Positions 25,801 through 38,507 of a DNA stretch of 64,000 bases are shown here, piece by piece (the stretch's first letter is position 1; each line of letters opens with the position of its first letter). The position numbers were made by a program, and so were the translations under genes. The notes under the pieces were generated by a model. That model was not told the DNA's origin and searched no databases. It worked only from the letters and a program-made list of their open reading frames with translations. Source of the stretch: Chlorocebus sabaeus (taxonomy: Eukaryota > Chordata > Mammalia > Primates > Cercopithecidae); assembly GCF_047675955.1 (NCBI RefSeq), contig NC_132928.1, positions 48,788,889-48,852,888 of the forward strand. Direction: 5' to 3'.

Positions 25801-28800
25801 TTAAGCATAAAACTTAAAAACTGCAACTTTAAATATATATTTAATTATGATAATGCAAGCTCAAATAAAATGAGAGAAAATTTTCAAGAGTAAAAAGTAG
25901 AAAAAGGAACCTAAACTCAAAATAATACATGTTTTCTTCATAATTTTCCTCCCAATGCAGGGCAGTTGTGTTTTTACACAGTTGTGATCATACCATTATG
26001 CAATCATAGCATTTTATTTTCTTAGGTTAAAAATAATCTGTACTTGGTATTTATAAAATGCAAATACTTTTGATGTAAAAGAAAAGAGAAAATGCCTCTT
26101 CGTTCTCTAATTTCACTCCCTAGAAATAATTAGTGTCAATTTTATTTTTCACAGCCATTTTATGGACATTGAAATATGCAAACTTTTAAAAAGCAGTGGC
26201 ATGATAATCTGTAACTTTTTTCTATGAAAAATTACATTGTGGACCTAGTCCTACAATGACACAGGTAAATCTAGAGAAGGGCTGTTTTCTAGTTGCCATG
26301 TTAAAAGAGTAAAAATAGGTGAGCTTACTATATTTTATTTAACCTGATATATCTAAAACATGATCATTTAAACATGTAGTCAACATAAGAGATATTAATG
26401 AGAGATTTAAATTTTTTAAACTTTTTGTAATAAATCTGACATGTATTTTACACTCAAGCACATCTCAATTCAGATGTGAAATTTTCATTGGAAATACTTG
26501 ATCTGTATTTAGAGTTTACAAAACTTACAATTGAAAAAGGGGAATCACAAACCCAATTTTTTCCAGGCATACTTTAAAGTTTTCTGATAACCGAGTATCA
26601 ATTAATTAAAATAAAATTCAGTTCCTCAGTGGCACTGACCACATTTGAGGTGCTCACTAGCTAGTGGGTCCTGTATTACCCGGGAGCGACTATCCTTTTT
26701 AATTGTTGCGTACTTTTATTTGCTGATAATGTTCATTGAGTGCTTGCTGTATTGTTGGCTACTGTTAATCAGACTTTGTGTATTACCTTTATTAACACCT
26801 ACAGTGATCCCAAAGGATATTACTCTGAATGTACAGAAGAAATAGAAACTTAGTGCAACTATTAAAAAGCATAACTAAGTCTTAAACCTAGGTCTTTGAC
26901 ATGAAAGATCATGGTCTTTCCCTCTCCCCTAATGTGGCTCTGTTATGATTTCTTTAATCATTGACCTACCAGTAGATATTTTGATTATTGTTTATTATTG
27001 GCAGTTGCAAACCATACTTCAGTGACCATCTTTGTGAGCATAACTTACATAATTGTTTCGTAAAAAATTCAATGAGAATACACATTTTAAATATTCATAG
27101 CCAGTCATGGTGGCTCATGCCTATAGTCCTAGGACTTTGGGAGGCCAAGGCAGGAAGATCAGTTGAATTCAGGAATTCAAGACCAGCTTGGGCAACATAG
27201 TGAGACCTCATCTCTACCAAAAATTAAAAAAAAAAATAGGTGTGGCAGCATATGCCTGTAGTCCCAGCTACTTGGGAGGCTGAGGTGGGAGGATCGTTTG
27301 AGCCCGGGAGGTTGAGGCTGCAGTGAGCTGTGGTGGCACCACCGTACTCTAGCCTGGGCATCAGAGTGAGATCCTGTCTCAAAAAATAAAGATAAAAAAA
27401 TTGTTTTCAAGGTATCCTACAAAAAGACCTTATCAGTCATATTTCTAATAGAGTATCAGAATACACCTTCACTAAGTATTATCAGTCTTTTTCATCTTTC
27501 TTGGTCTAATTGGAGAAAACGTCTCTTAGCTACACTTCTTTGATTACCAGTGGGTTATTGTATCTATTCATGTTTGATCATTTGTGGGTTTTTTTGTGAA
27601 TTGTCTGTTCACTGAACTCTCTTCATAAGCACAGTGCCTAGTACATAATGCCTAGTATATAATACTGCATTGTGTGGCTTGTGTTGCTGTTCCCTTATTT
27701 GGACTTGCTGCTTATTTCTGCTTTTTTCATATTATAAATAATACTGCAGTGCACATCTCTGCATGTCTTTTTTTGTATCTATTTTATGTTATTTCCTTAA
27801 AATAAATTCTTGTTAGTGGAATTCCTGGGTCAAGGCAGTGAATACTTTGAGACTCATGGTATGGAATGACAAATTTATTTTCAAAGTACTGGTCTAGTTT
27901 GCCATCCAGTCATTGTTTGGGACCAGTAGTATTAAAATATATATATTTATTAAAATATAACAATGTAGAAAAGTGTAATTAACCTAAATATATAGCTTAA
28001 TAAATTTATAAACTGAACACAGCCATCTAAACAGCACCCAGAAGCATTGCAGAGTGTTACCAGCACCCCCAGAAGCGTGCCTGTGCTCCTTTTCAGCTAA
28101 TGTCTCTACCCTGACTGCACTGACTTCTAACAGCAAAAGTATGTTGTATATCTAATGTTCAAAGGTTAACATGTCACTTTTCCATACGTGCATGTTGATA
28201 TCTTTATTATGCAAGTAATGTGTTCATTGTTTTAAAAAAAGACTATTATAAAATGCACTGACTATATTTCTATTTTATTTATTTTGTAGAGATGGGGTTT
28301 TGCTATGTTGCCCAGGCAGGTCTGCAACTCCTGGCCTCAAGCGTTCCGACTACCTTGGCTTCCCAAAGTGCTGGGACTATAGGCGCAAGCCCCAGTGCCC
28401 AGCTGAGTATATTTTTAAAAGCATGTATTATCCCCCTAGTGAATGTTGCTCTGCGTAGTTTTTAATGTATATTAAATAAATCAGGCTGTTGGATTGACTA
28501 TCAGAAAAGGAATCCTGCAGTCCAGGAGATACTAGCATAATGATCAGTCTCTCTTTGAGGCTTCTAGATTTCCATCGTAAGACAAGGAGTTGGGGTTGGG
28601 GGGCGCTTGTTAAAAATGTGCCGTCAAGAGTCTGACTTCATAGGTCTCAGAGGGGCCTAGGGAACTACATTTAAAAAATATTTTTAGGCTGGGCATGGTG
28701 GCTCACGCCTGTAATCCCAGCACTTTGGGAGGCCGAGGCGGGCGGATCACGAGGTCAGGAGATCGAGACCATCCTGGCTAACATACTGAAACCATGTCTC

Positions 28801-31800
28801 TACTAAAAATAAAAAATTAGCTGGGTGTGGTGGTGTGTGCCTGTAGTCCCAGCTGCTCAGGAGGCGGATGCAGGAGAATCGCTTGAACCCAGGAGGCAGA
28901 GGTTGCAGTGAGCCAAGATCACGCCACTGCATTCCAGCCTGGTGACAGAGGTGAGACTATGTCTCAAAAAAAAAAAAAAAATTTTTTTTTTTTTAATTTC
29001 TTAATACATAATGGTTGTGCATGTTTTTAGGGTACATGTGATATTTTGATACACATATATAGTGTGTAATGATCAAATGAAGGTAATTGGAATATCAATC
29101 ATTTTAAACATTTATCTTTATGCCGCAAACATTTGAATTCTCTTGCTATTTTGAAATACACAATAGATTACTGTTGAACTATAGTCACCCTACTGATCTG
29201 TTGAGCACTAGGTCTTATTTCTTCTAACTGTATTTTTTCCCATTAATCAACCTCTCTTCATCCTCCTTTCCCCCTGCACTCTTCTGGCCTCAGGTAACCA
29301 CCTGTCTATTCTTTGTCTTCATGAAATCCACCATGAGCGAAAAATCATCCACTTATGAGTGACAACATGCAGTATTTGTCTTTCTGTGCCTGGCTTATTT
29401 CACTGAGCATAGTGACATCCAGGGGAACTGCATCTTTAACAACACTCACATGACTGACTTAGGCACATCATCATGATGTGAACTCCATGTGGGCAGGGGC
29501 CTAGTTAGTATCATTCACTGCTGTATGCCTGGCCAGATAGTAGACATCAGTGAGTGTTTGCTAAATGGTTAGATGAGTGGTTTGAAAGTTGAATCAGGTG
29601 GTTCTCACTCACTCACCACAGTTCTGGGATTGTAGAAGCGGTGGCACTGTCTGATCTACTGTTTACTTGTCATGGGTCTTTAAAGAAGTTTCTAAAAGTC
29701 TTATACCTTGACGTTTGCATAAATTATATTTTGACAACCTGTTAAAAAAATTTTGTTACAGTTATGTGTTCAAATCATTCTATAGTACATTGGATTGTAG
29801 CTAAATAAGCAAAATGACTCAAATTTAATAAAATGTTTTGCTTCAGATAAAGTACTGGATCTATTCATTTTTCATTCCATACAAAATTATTTTTGACACT
29901 ACTCTGGAAATTCACTCTGATGTTAGGAATAGTCTATACCTTTCATGAATCCAACTCAGAAATAAAATAAGTGACTTATTGTACCACTACTTGGAAGTTA
30001 TTCTTTGGTGTTTAATGGTAAATATACTTTATACTAAAAGCAGATGGTTTTTTACATATATTGTAAAAAAGATGCAAGCGCTTGAACACGTGCTTTTGTG
30101 TTTGTACCCCAGGGATGTTCTTTGTTAGTGATATGGCTTTGAGAAAGTATCATCGTCTTTTTGGACCTAGGTCTCCTCAACCTTAAAATGGAGATAGTAC
30201 CAGCTTCACAGGGTCCTTGTGAAAATTCAGTGATAATGCGTGTGCGTGTTTAGCCCTGTTTCTGACCTGTGATAGGTACCTGGTAAATGTTAATTCCCTT
30301 TCTCTTTCCTCCTATTTAAATTAGTATCCAGGTTACTTCTTTTTAAGGGACCATCTTTCTTTTTCTTTTCTTTATTTTTGAGACTGAAAATAAAGCCAAG
30401 AAATGCAGTCGTCTTTTTAAAAAATCAATAATAAATTGTGTGTTTTGCTAATATATGAAATGTTAACTGTGATTTTGTTTGAGGATTTTTTTCATTTGTT
30501 TTCATATCTTGTTTCTCATTAGGACATGAAAGATCAGATGTCAACTTCATCTGTGCAGGCATTAGCCGAAAGGAAAAATAGACAGGTAAGAAAACATCAG
30601 AATATAATTATCAATGAGAGAAAGCATACAGTTAGATATTTGGAATTTAAAAATGGTGACCATCCATGGATCGTGTAATCGAGAGGAAGACTTCTGCTTG
30701 CAGGGCCTGGTGTGACCATGGGAGGTTTTGTGACAGTCCCAGCAGCCTGTCCCAGCACACTGTCAGCGTTTCCCTCCCCTCCTCTTACCCTCTGGTCTTC
30801 TCCTCTGGGCTCCATAGCACCTTTTGCCTACCCTTACTATAGCACTTATCACAGAGTACTTTTACTTTTTTAATGTGTTTATTCTGTACCTGTTGAATAC
30901 ACTCTGTGTGCCAGGTTCTTTGAAAGGCTATAATTACTCACTGTCTTTCTCTCTGCTGGGCCCCAGGCCCCTTGACAGTGAGGAGAGATGTGTGTCATGG
31001 TTTTTTGTTTTTTGTTTGTTTGTTTGTTTGTTTGTTTTAGCTCTCTAGCAGTTACTACCTTGCCTACCCATGAAATGCATTAGACATCTAAGGATTGACA
31101 TTTGATATAAAGACATTAGAGAAACCTTAAACTTGTGTGTTAAATTACATTTCTCTTTGTTTTAAGTAGTTTTAAAAAATTACATACTTTGGCATATCAA
31201 TAGAAGCTCCTAATTGTTAAAATACAGTCCTTTTAAAAAATGTAGAATGGTCATCTAGAATTTGGACTTTCATTTAGATTGAGATTTGATTTAGACTTTT
31301 TTGGTAGGGTAGAATGTTTTTTGCCTGTTGCTAAACTGTTAGGTGATTTTTTGACAGAAGTAGTTTTTAAATTCTGTGGATATCCATTTTCCTTAGGAGT
31401 AAAAAAGACTTCATGAAAAATGATAATATTTGCTTTAAATGACTTGTCTTAGCCTCATTTTATTAAGATTCCAGAAAATTATGAATTGTCTCTTGAGTAG
31501 GCTTTTGAGAAATTTCACTGTTTTTACTAACTAGCAATCAGTACTTCATACCTGTGGGTATTTGTCAAGCCAATTAATTTTGAAAACAAATATTATGGAA
31601 GCTTGAAGAAGGGGGAGGGTTCTATAAATATTGCCTAACTTAATTTTCCTATTTTCTTTTCCTGCATTCCATTTTTCAAGTCATTGTTCTGTTTTTGGCT
31701 TTTTAATCTTATTTGCCTCATTTGCTTTCTTTTTGATCAATACAGCTAGGAAAAGCCACTAGCTGGTCCATTCCATCTGGCTCCCTCTCTTGAAAGAAGC

Positions 31801-34800
31801 TAGTGAATGGCCTCAAGTTGGCTAGTTTTGGAGTTCTCTTCTCATTTGCACTTAAGCTTATAGGAAGTGGAAGTACCTGAAGTAGTTGTGACAGTGAGGT
31901 TGGTAACACCTATGCTGTTACTCTTAATTTGAATGTTTTATTCTCTGGATAGTATAGTTGGGCTAATGTAAATAAAATTTATATTATTTATAAATACATT
32001 TATATAAATATATATTTAAGTTATAAATATATATTTATATTTATTTATAAATATATATAAATATTTATATAACTTATATAAATATATATAATAGTACCTG
32101 AGATTTATATATATAAATGTGTATATATACACACAATATATTTATATAAAATATATATACATATATCTATATATTGCCTGTCCAAGTATGGCTTGGAATT
32201 TTGTTTTAGGCCATGAGTGAAATGTCAAGTTGCAAATTTTCAAGGAAAAGCAGGGCCAGGGCTCTCTAAGCACTCCAGCAGGCATGGGCCTTGTCACATC
32301 ATGCCAGGTACCAGGCGCTGTTCTGCTCCCTGCCTCACCAGCACCCCTGCTCTGGCACCCACACACAGGTGCATCTTCCAGTCCTTGGGCCCTCTCTCAA
32401 TCTCTGTCCTATTATCACAGACATGTGGGGTTAGACCAATGAACTTTAAGCTATTTTACAGTAAAATGTGGATGATTTGCCCTATACTTAGTTCTGCCTA
32501 AGTGTACACCATGGAAAACGTAGGAAAAATAGCCGTGTGACCTCAGGAGCACACAAGGCCCTGGTGGTGTCCCAGTTCTCTGTGCTTAGGCCAGTGATGC
32601 ATTATAGCCTTTTTCTGACCCTAAAAAAATTGTCATTAGTTCCTCATGTCTTCCATAGAGGTCCTTAGAGTCTGGATCAGAATGAGCAGGATCTTTTCAG
32701 TCTTGATAACCCTATGACCAGGTCAGGGCAGAGCCACCCACAAAAAGCCTTGGATCTGCTTTACACCAGAGACAGTCACCATCCAGCCTCGACTGGACTG
32801 AAGCTCTGGGCCCCTGGAAGCTCTTGTAAGAAAAGCTTCTAATAACTGAGCTTCCCTCATCCTAGCCCCCGAAGTCTGGCCATTTGATAGAGTTCACCCC
32901 TCTCAGTCTGAGAAGAGGTCAGTGTCAGCATGGAGGAAGATCATGGGGCTGTTGGAAGGGTTTTCAGACAGAACCAATTAACCAGGCAGGCTTTTAATAG
33001 TGTCTGAGATTTTTAAAAATTACCTGATAGGAAAATTTGGCAACTCTACAAGGAAAAAGAGTCTTAGTTGCTAGCGTCTTCTGGCTCTGGCTGCAGGGCT
33101 GGTGTGAGCAGTTATTTTGACCAGTCAGAAAGGCTTGTCAGGATCTGGTCAGAACAACTGCCGAGACTGAGCTCTCACATTCGTGCCTGTCCTCTTCATG
33201 TGAGGAAGACATACCCAACCTTACCCGTTTATGGCTGCAAACCTCCTTGAATTCATACTTGGGAAACCCGACCCTGGTGTCCGGGAGCCCTGGTGGACAC
33301 TTTAGGGCAGCCCTTCCCTAGGTTGCCAGGGTCAGGCATTCCTTGTGATCATACCTGCCTGGTAAAGTAACCCCCAGTCATCATCTGGAAAGCCTGAAGG
33401 ACCCTAGATTCCATTCATGGATTAAACTTAACAGACATTGATGGTTCTTGTGCATTTGTGTGTGAAGAGCTATGGCTTACCTTCTTGTCATTCAGAGAAC
33501 TCTCCCCTTCCCCCCACCAAAAAAACTCAAAACTTCCCTGGGTCACACTTTTCTTTAAAAAGTACTCTAGATATTTGGAATCAGGTTGACTGGAACCTGT
33601 GGGTTGTTGAAGTTCCACAGGTACCAGGAAGAGCTCTTTTACAAGAAATTGAATGCTTTTCAATTATAAGACAGTATATAAATGGGTGTTTGTTGATTTA
33701 GCAGGCATCTGTTTGCACTTTAAGGAGACAAAGCCCATTGTGAGTGCTATTGGGAGAACTTAAAGACATAGAGGGCCCTTCCTGGTATTCCTTAAATTGT
33801 ACCACCCAGGCACCAACCTACACCACTACATAAAAGCCTTGCTTAGGGAAAAATAGATAAGAAATGTGAAAACTCTTTATATCACTCTTGATGCATCACT
33901 TGTTCAGTGATAGTAATTGTTTCTCCTGACTCCTCTGGTTGTTCTGCTCACACAGGCACTGCTGGGAGACAGTGGCAGCCAGAACTGGAGCACTGGAACA
34001 GCAGATAAATACGGGCGCCTGGACCGAGAGCTCCAGCGAGCCAATTCTCATTTCATTGAGGAGCAGCAGGCACAGCAGCAGGTACCCCGAGAACCCCGGG
34101 CTTAGGACAGGGCAGTGGGAAACAAGACACGCCCTTAGTTCCTTTGCCAGCCATGGAGTCTTGTGGTTTAGTGACAAGCAGGGTAAGCCAGAGCTTGTCC
34201 TGTGTTGATTGTGTTTAATGATTGCATATGTAAAGGGTTTCAAAATCTCCACAGCGTGACTGCTTCAAGAGAACCAAGCTCAGCCAGACATGGTGGCTCG
34301 CACCTTTAGTCCCAGCTACTCAGGAGGCTGAGGCCAGAGGATCCCTTGAGCCCAGGAGTTCAAGGCTACAGTGAGCTTCGATCATGCCATTGCACTCTAG
34401 CCTGGGTGACAGAGCAAGACCCTTTCTCTAAAAAAAGAACCAAGCTCAGTTCTCTTAGGAAAAAACAGACCTTTGTTCATCTCAGCAGAGATACTTTCAG
34501 AAAGATATCTCATTTTTTTCGTTGAAAATTATTGGTTGGTTTCCTTTTTTTTTTTTTTTTTTGAGACAAGAGTCTTGCTCTGTCACCAGGCTGGAGTGCA
34601 GTGGCACCATCTTAGCTCACTGCAAACTCTGCCGCCCGAGTTCAGACAGTTCTCCTGCCTCAGCCTCCTGAGTAGCTGGGACTACAGGCGCACACTGCCA
34701 CGCCCGGCTAATTTTTTTTTTTTTCTATTTTAGTAGAGATGGGGTTTCACCTTGTTGCCCAGGCTGGTCTCGAACTCTTGAACTCAGGCAATTCACCTGC

Positions 34801-37800
34801 CTCAGCCTCCCAAAGTGCTAGGATTACAGGTGTGAGCTACTGCGCCTGGCCTCTTGGTTAGTTTTGTTATATGTAAAGTTGACTGCTTTTGTGTAGATTA
34901 AGGGGTAGGAGGAAAATGAAGTTGATTATGTCTGGTGTTGCCTTTGATATGTAGCTATATTAATAAAAGGAAGTTAATGATAATGTGTCTGGGGATTTGA
35001 GGAGCATATACCCATTGAAACTATTGATTCTTAGATATTGTGTTTTATGTATACATGTAGTTTATATGTTCTTTTGTTCTTTACATTAGTATGTCTGCTT
35101 AACCAGTTGTTTACTTAAATTGCTATTAAACCCAGGAAAATTTTTTTCTATAGAAAGTGAGGAGAATGCAACACAACTAAAAGTAAATATTTGTCAGTCA
35201 GAAGTTGTCCTTGAGGTAACTTATTGCCACAGGGCGTCCTTTAGTTTGTCCTTGAAGAGGGAGGAGAGACTGTGTGCATAGTTCCCCATATCCAGAGATT
35301 TGCCAGACTCTCTTGTATTTAAGCTGTGGCAGTCTGTTGTGGATTGAGACCTTGATCTTGGCAATGAGCTTCCTCCTCCCAAACATCCCCACATCTCAGT
35401 GGTCATCTGCACGTGTGCTTTCAGCCATTGTCTGCTCCATTATTGGACGTCAGCCAACCAGAGTAAATCTCTCTTGGTGGTTTCAAGCCCCGCTGACTGT
35501 TCACAAGTTGGATCAGCAGGAGATATCAGTAGCTTGACAATCCAGCCTTTTGAGCAGTGTGTTCTCAGAGGCAACGGTCTGGTCCTTTGATTTCTGGGCT
35601 TTGCTTCTGAATGTGAATTGTCCCAAGTTGGCAAAGAAACTAGCAGCTGCTAGAGTGCTGGGCTTGGAACCAGGTAAGATGGATTTTAATTGCTTATTTC
35701 CCATTTCTCTGGCACCAGTTGATCGTGGAACAGCAGGATGAGCAGTTGGAGCTGGTCTCTGGCAGCATCGGGGTGCTGAAGAACATGTCCCAGCGCATCG
35801 GAGGGGAGCTGGAGGAACAGGCAGTGTGAGTATTGAGACACCCCTCTCGCTGCAGTGAAATTCAGGGGCAAAGCCATCCTACGAGACCCCTAAAAAGCCT
35901 GGCAGCTACGTGGCTGGTAAGATCAAAAGCTGTTTTATTCATAGCTGCATTTTTATTCTGTTTTGCAGACTAGCCTCCCCAAAAGAAGCAAATCTGCTTC
36001 GTAAATTTTACTACAGGCTTTAGGCAAAGTTGTTGTTATTTTTAAACACCTCCAAAAACAGACACAGATTTCTCTGAGCAGATACTCGAAGTATAGTTAT
36101 GAATGGGAATGTGAAACAGAGAAGCCTCTGTAACCTGTGGGGATTTTTGAGCTGACTTTATCATCCCATGACTCTCCCGCTACATTGAGCAAACACTCTG
36201 CTTTGCATCTTAAATTATTGTAACTTTGGTTTTTGTTGTTGTTGTTGTTGTTTTTAAAACTTACAAATTTAACGCCAGTTAACAAAAACTCTTTCGTCTC
36301 AAAAAAATAAAAACAAAACATAACCTCAGTTTGTTTTTCCTTATGAACAGTCCCTTTTGCACTCAGAAGTTTGATGGCAAAAACTGCATTCTTAAATGCT
36401 GCCATAGGATACCTTTATCATTTTACAAATCTTTTTAAAGAGAAAAATAATAAAACAGTCCACTAGGATATTTCAGAAACTTTCCTGTCTTGATGTTACA
36501 TTTATCATGACACATTGATTCATTATAAATTCTTAATGGGCCCCTATTCTACACCAGGCCTTCTGGAAGCCAAGGGATGTAGAAGGGAACAGAGCAGACA
36601 AGACAGCCCATCTCTGCCAAAGAGTTTGCCGCTTGCTGGGTAGAACAGACATTGTGTGAGTGGTGAGGGGTCATTAGATGATGGCAGTGACGTGGGAGGG
36701 CCCCTGTGATGGGGACAGTGCATGCTGCCTGGAGAGCCCTGACTTAGCCCAAGGTCCCTGAGGAAGAGGGGTTTAACTGAAGTCTGAAGGATGTGTGGAT
36801 GTTAGCCAGGCGAGGTGAGCGTTGGTGTGGAGGCAGGTGGTGTGGGGAGCATAGACAAGGAGGAAGAAAGTGCGCCTGTGAAGATGGAGAGGTGCACACA
36901 TGCATGGAGCAGGGAGGTTCCATGTGTCTGGAGGCAGAGAACAAACCAGGGCAGGTCTTGTCAGCATGGTCAGGAGGTACGACTACTTATTCTGAGCATG
37001 ATGAGAGACCAGTGGAGGTGAGGTTAGGAGTGATGGTGTGATCAGGTGTGATTTAGATGATGTGCTGCAGTGGAGCCAGGTAGGGAGACCAGGCAGGAAG
37101 CTGGAGTAGCCAGAATCTGTTTCATGTCTATCTAAAATGGGTCCTGACCCTAAAGTTCAGTTTGAGGAGGGGAAGGGACTAATGGCCTGAGCTTCTCTGT
37201 TGGTGAAGCAGCCTGGCGGGGCCGTGGGTAATAGAGTCTGAGGGACTTCCAGTTAAAGATGGTGAATTGACACACCCCTACCTCCACTCCCTATCCACAG
37301 CTCACTAGAAAAGTAGTAAAGGGGTTTGTTTTAAGGGCATGGTGGTTCACACCTGTAGTCCCAAGTACTAGGGGGAAGGAGGCTGAGGTGGGAGAATTGC
37401 TTGAGCCCACGTGTTTGAGGCTGCAGTGAGCTATGATGGCACCTCCAGGTTGTACTCCAACCTGGATGACAGAGGAGACCCTGTCTCTAAAAAGGTAAAA
37501 ATAACAGATAACTGGGAAAAAGCGTGGGATTTGGACTTAGACCTGTGCTATCTAGTATAATAGCTACTAGCCACATGTGGCTAGCTGTTAAGTAAGTTTT
37601 ATGTGGCCAGTCTGAATTGAGATGTGCTCCAGAGATAAAATGCTTACTGGATTTTGAAGACTTAGTATGAAAAAATATAAAATAGCTTATTAATAATTTT
37701 TATATTACATGTTGAAATGATAGTATTTTGACTGTATTAGGCTAAATACAACAGAATTAATTTCACCTGTTTCTTTTGAAATTTTTAAAAATGTGGCTAC

Positions 37801-38476
37801 TAGAAAATGTAAAATGGCATATGTGATTCATATTTTTGTTGGATGGTACTGAGATAGATTTGGGCTAGCAACTTGGTTGGTGAGTGTCCATGGACTGAAG
37901 GTGGGGTGATGTGCCTGTTTTGTCTTCAGTATGAAAAGTCACACCCAGCGCAGAAAGGTAGCTCTTGCTTTTCAGAGTTTGACCCTGTCTGGATTTAGAT
38001 CCAAGATGCTGCCAGGGTCTAAAATGAGCTAAATATGTTTTAATTTGAAAATTTAGGTAAGGGACAAAGACTTGTTTTAGTTGTCAATATGGAGTTCATG
38101 TAATAGTTGATTTAATAAAGAGTTGGTTGCCCTGAATCCTGCAAGACTGTCAGGTGTCTAGTTGGGCACAGATCAAGACCAGCAGTTTCTGACTGCCATT
38201 GATGCTGTCAGAGTTAATATAGCCTTTTTAGTAAGACTGATAGTACTAATTGGTATATTACATTCTAGCCTCAGAATAATCATTTACTAATCAAAAGTTG
38301 AAAAGTCTGGAATATTTAGTGACTTATGAAATAGGCATTGCTGAAATCGTATTTTGGGGTTTTCTTTCCCAGCTGCACATTGGACAGCAAATAGTGTAAG
38401 CCTGCTGGAGTCAGTTTTCCTAGTGGGAAATACTCGTTTCTCTGTGAGGACAGATGGGGAGATGTGCATGTGCGTG

Positions 38477-38507
<31 letters not shown>

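Larger units (their letters stand above)
21394..30522 (+). other. STX6: STX6 intron 3 (9.1 kb)
   Basis: A GT-AG intron. It holds an inverted Alu pair close to exon 3, a MaLR LTR, further Alus and an L1 3' fragment, all listed separately. Positions 22,200-23,380, 23,760-25,350, 25,665-26,250, 27,400-28,270 and 29,430-30,520 show no gene and nothing I can name. Confidence 0.8.
30586..33955 (+). other. STX6: STX6 intron 4 (3.4 kb)
   Basis: A GT-AG intron with no Alu. It contains a (TTTG)n run at 31,008-31,038 and an AT-rich tract at 31,976-32,176. Positions 32,180-33,950 are comparatively GC-rich and unrecognised. Short frames here have no family resemblance I can see. Confidence 0.75.
34082..35718 (+). 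other. STX6: STX6 intron 5 (1.6 kb)
   Basis: A GT-AG intron holding an Alu monomer and a full antisense Alu. Positions 34,853-35,718 are unrecognised. Confidence 0.8.
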
